Source: an uncultured Alphaproteobacteria bacterium (lineage in GTDB: Bacteria > Pseudomonadota > Alphaproteobacteria > Puniceispirillales > Puniceispirillaceae). Taken from it: DNA of 5,326 bases. The stretch's first letter is position 1. Each line of letters starts with the position of its first letter. The notes under the pieces were generated by a model, which saw only the letters and a program-made list of their open reading frames with translations, had not been told where the DNA came from and ran no database searches. The stretch covers positions 1 to 5,326 of the forward strand of contig CAJYBL010000114.1 in the NCBI GenBank assembly GCA_913064995.1, given 5' to 3'. Positions 4,774-5,326 of this stretch are shown here, piece by piece. Position numbers and translations under genes: made by a program.

Positions 4774-5326
4774 TTAAAGCATCGCCATACCGCCATTCAC
4801 ATGCATTGTCATTCCGGTAACATAGGCGGCCTCATCACTTGCAAGAAACACCACCGAGGCGGCGATTTCCGCAGGTGAACCAAGTCGTCCAGCCGGAACA
4901 AGCGTCAATAGATTTGCCTTTTGCCCTTCATCCAAAACATCGGTCATCGGTGTTTCGATAAAGCCTGGCGCAACGATATTTACGGTAATACCGCGGCTGG
5001 CCACTTCGGCGGCCAAAGATTTGCTAAAGCCAATCATGCCAGCCTTAGACGCTGCATAATTTGCCTGCCCCGGATTGCCAGTCACCCCGACAACCGATGA
5101 AATCGAGATAATCCGGCCTGAGCGCGCCTTCATCATAGCCCGCATCGCGGCGCGGCACAAAATCATGCTTGCGGTCATATTGACCTCTAAAACATCATCC
5201 CAATCTTCATCTTTCATCCGCATCAATAACCCATCGCGGGTGATGCCTGCATTATTCACCAATATCGTAATTGCCCCGCCAGCAGCCGTGCTTGCCGCAT
5301 CAATCAATCCAGCCACCGCGTCACGG
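4774..5326 (-). CDS. fabG: 3-oxoacyl-ACP reductase FabG, N-terminus outside window
   Basis: FabG reduces 3-oxoacyl-ACP to 3-hydroxyacyl-ACP with NADPH, the first reductive step of each elongation round. The frame runs off the right edge; 183 full codons are visible and about 60 N-terminal residues, including the TGxxxGIG cofactor loop, are missing. The GTG at 5316 is an internal valine, since R-D-A continues upstream in frame as in the family. Numbering from that valine, the short-chain dehydrogenase motifs are NNAG at 21-24, catalytic Asn46, Ser74 in SISSVVG, and Tyr87-x3-Lys91 in NYAASKAG. VNIVAPGFIETPMT follows at 112-125, and the HVNGGMAML tail closes the protein. Similarity to E. coli FabG is high throughout (ITRDGLLMRMKDEDW, SKSLAAEVASRGITVN). 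The stop TAA is at the complement of 4774-4776. Position before acpP fixes it as the fatty acid synthesis FabG rather than a generic SDR. Confidence 0.97.
   Translation of the reverse strand, partial: RDAVAGLIDAASTAAGGAITILVNNAGITRDGLLMRMKDEDWDDVLEVNMTASMILCRAAMRAMMKARSGRIISISSVVGVTGNPGQANYAASKAGMIGFSKSLAAEVASRGITVNIVAPGFIETPMTDVLDEGQKANLLTLVPAGRLGSPAEIAASVVFLASDEAAYVTGMTMHVNGGMAML

Noticed and set aside
5314..5316. fabG start at the GTG (complement of 5316-5314)
   Set aside because: The frame stays open to the window edge with family-like residues (R-D-A), and the obligatory N-terminal cofactor loop would be missing. The gene is simply cut by the edge.
1..5326. Mobile element, CRISPR array, tRNA/rRNA, toxin-antitoxin or other accessory system
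   Set aside because: Every gene is a recognised core gene, gaps are at most 130 bases, and I see no repeat arrays, transposase motifs or tRNA-like folds.

Overview
This window is a compact block of housekeeping genes from what looks like an alphaproteobacterium. The evidence is the gene order: pdxA-rsmA runs into the end of a fabG-acpP-fabF-mltG-gmk block, an arrangement I know from alphaproteobacterial chromosomes. The N-terminus of RsmA and the FabF, Gmk and FabG sequences also fit that class. Base composition is intermediate by eye, lower than typical Rhizobiales or Rhodobacterales. That could fit a marine lineage such as SAR116, but this is a guess.

Layout. Positions 1-1385 read rightward. 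They hold the C-terminal half of pdxA (vitamin B6 synthesis, cut by the left edge), a 57-base gap, and a complete rsmA/ksgA (16S rRNA dimethyladenosine methyltransferase). Positions 1382-5326 all read leftward. In transcription order they are fabG (its N-terminal quarter is cut by the right edge), a 130-base gap, acpP, a 90-base gap, fabF, mltG and gmk. The two blocks meet tail to tail with overlapping stop codons (1382-1385). No stretch over 300 bases lacks a gene.

How the genes work together. FabG, AcpP and FabF are the ketoreductase, acyl carrier and condensing enzyme of type II fatty acid synthesis. MltG is a membrane-anchored peptidoglycan lytic transglycosylase and Gmk is guanylate kinase, so the leftward block links membrane, wall and nucleotide supply. 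fabF/mltG (TGATG) and mltG/gmk (ATGA) overlap, which indicates translational coupling. acpP is separated from both neighbours. Its upstream gap holds a candidate extended -10 promoter, an inverted repeat lying over the -35 region, and a leader hairpin, as expected if ACP is made in excess.

Main corrections and curiosities. fabF most likely starts at a TTG at 4316 with a perfect GGAGG, not at the ATG 21 codons upstream. A 22-codon ORF bridges pdxA and rsmA. rsmA contains an A8 tract. yicC and pabC, which commonly sit in this neighbourhood, are absent. I see no mobile element, CRISPR array, RNA gene or defence system, and nothing that amounts to an undescribed system. The region is ordinary and well conserved, with a few regulatory details worth checking.
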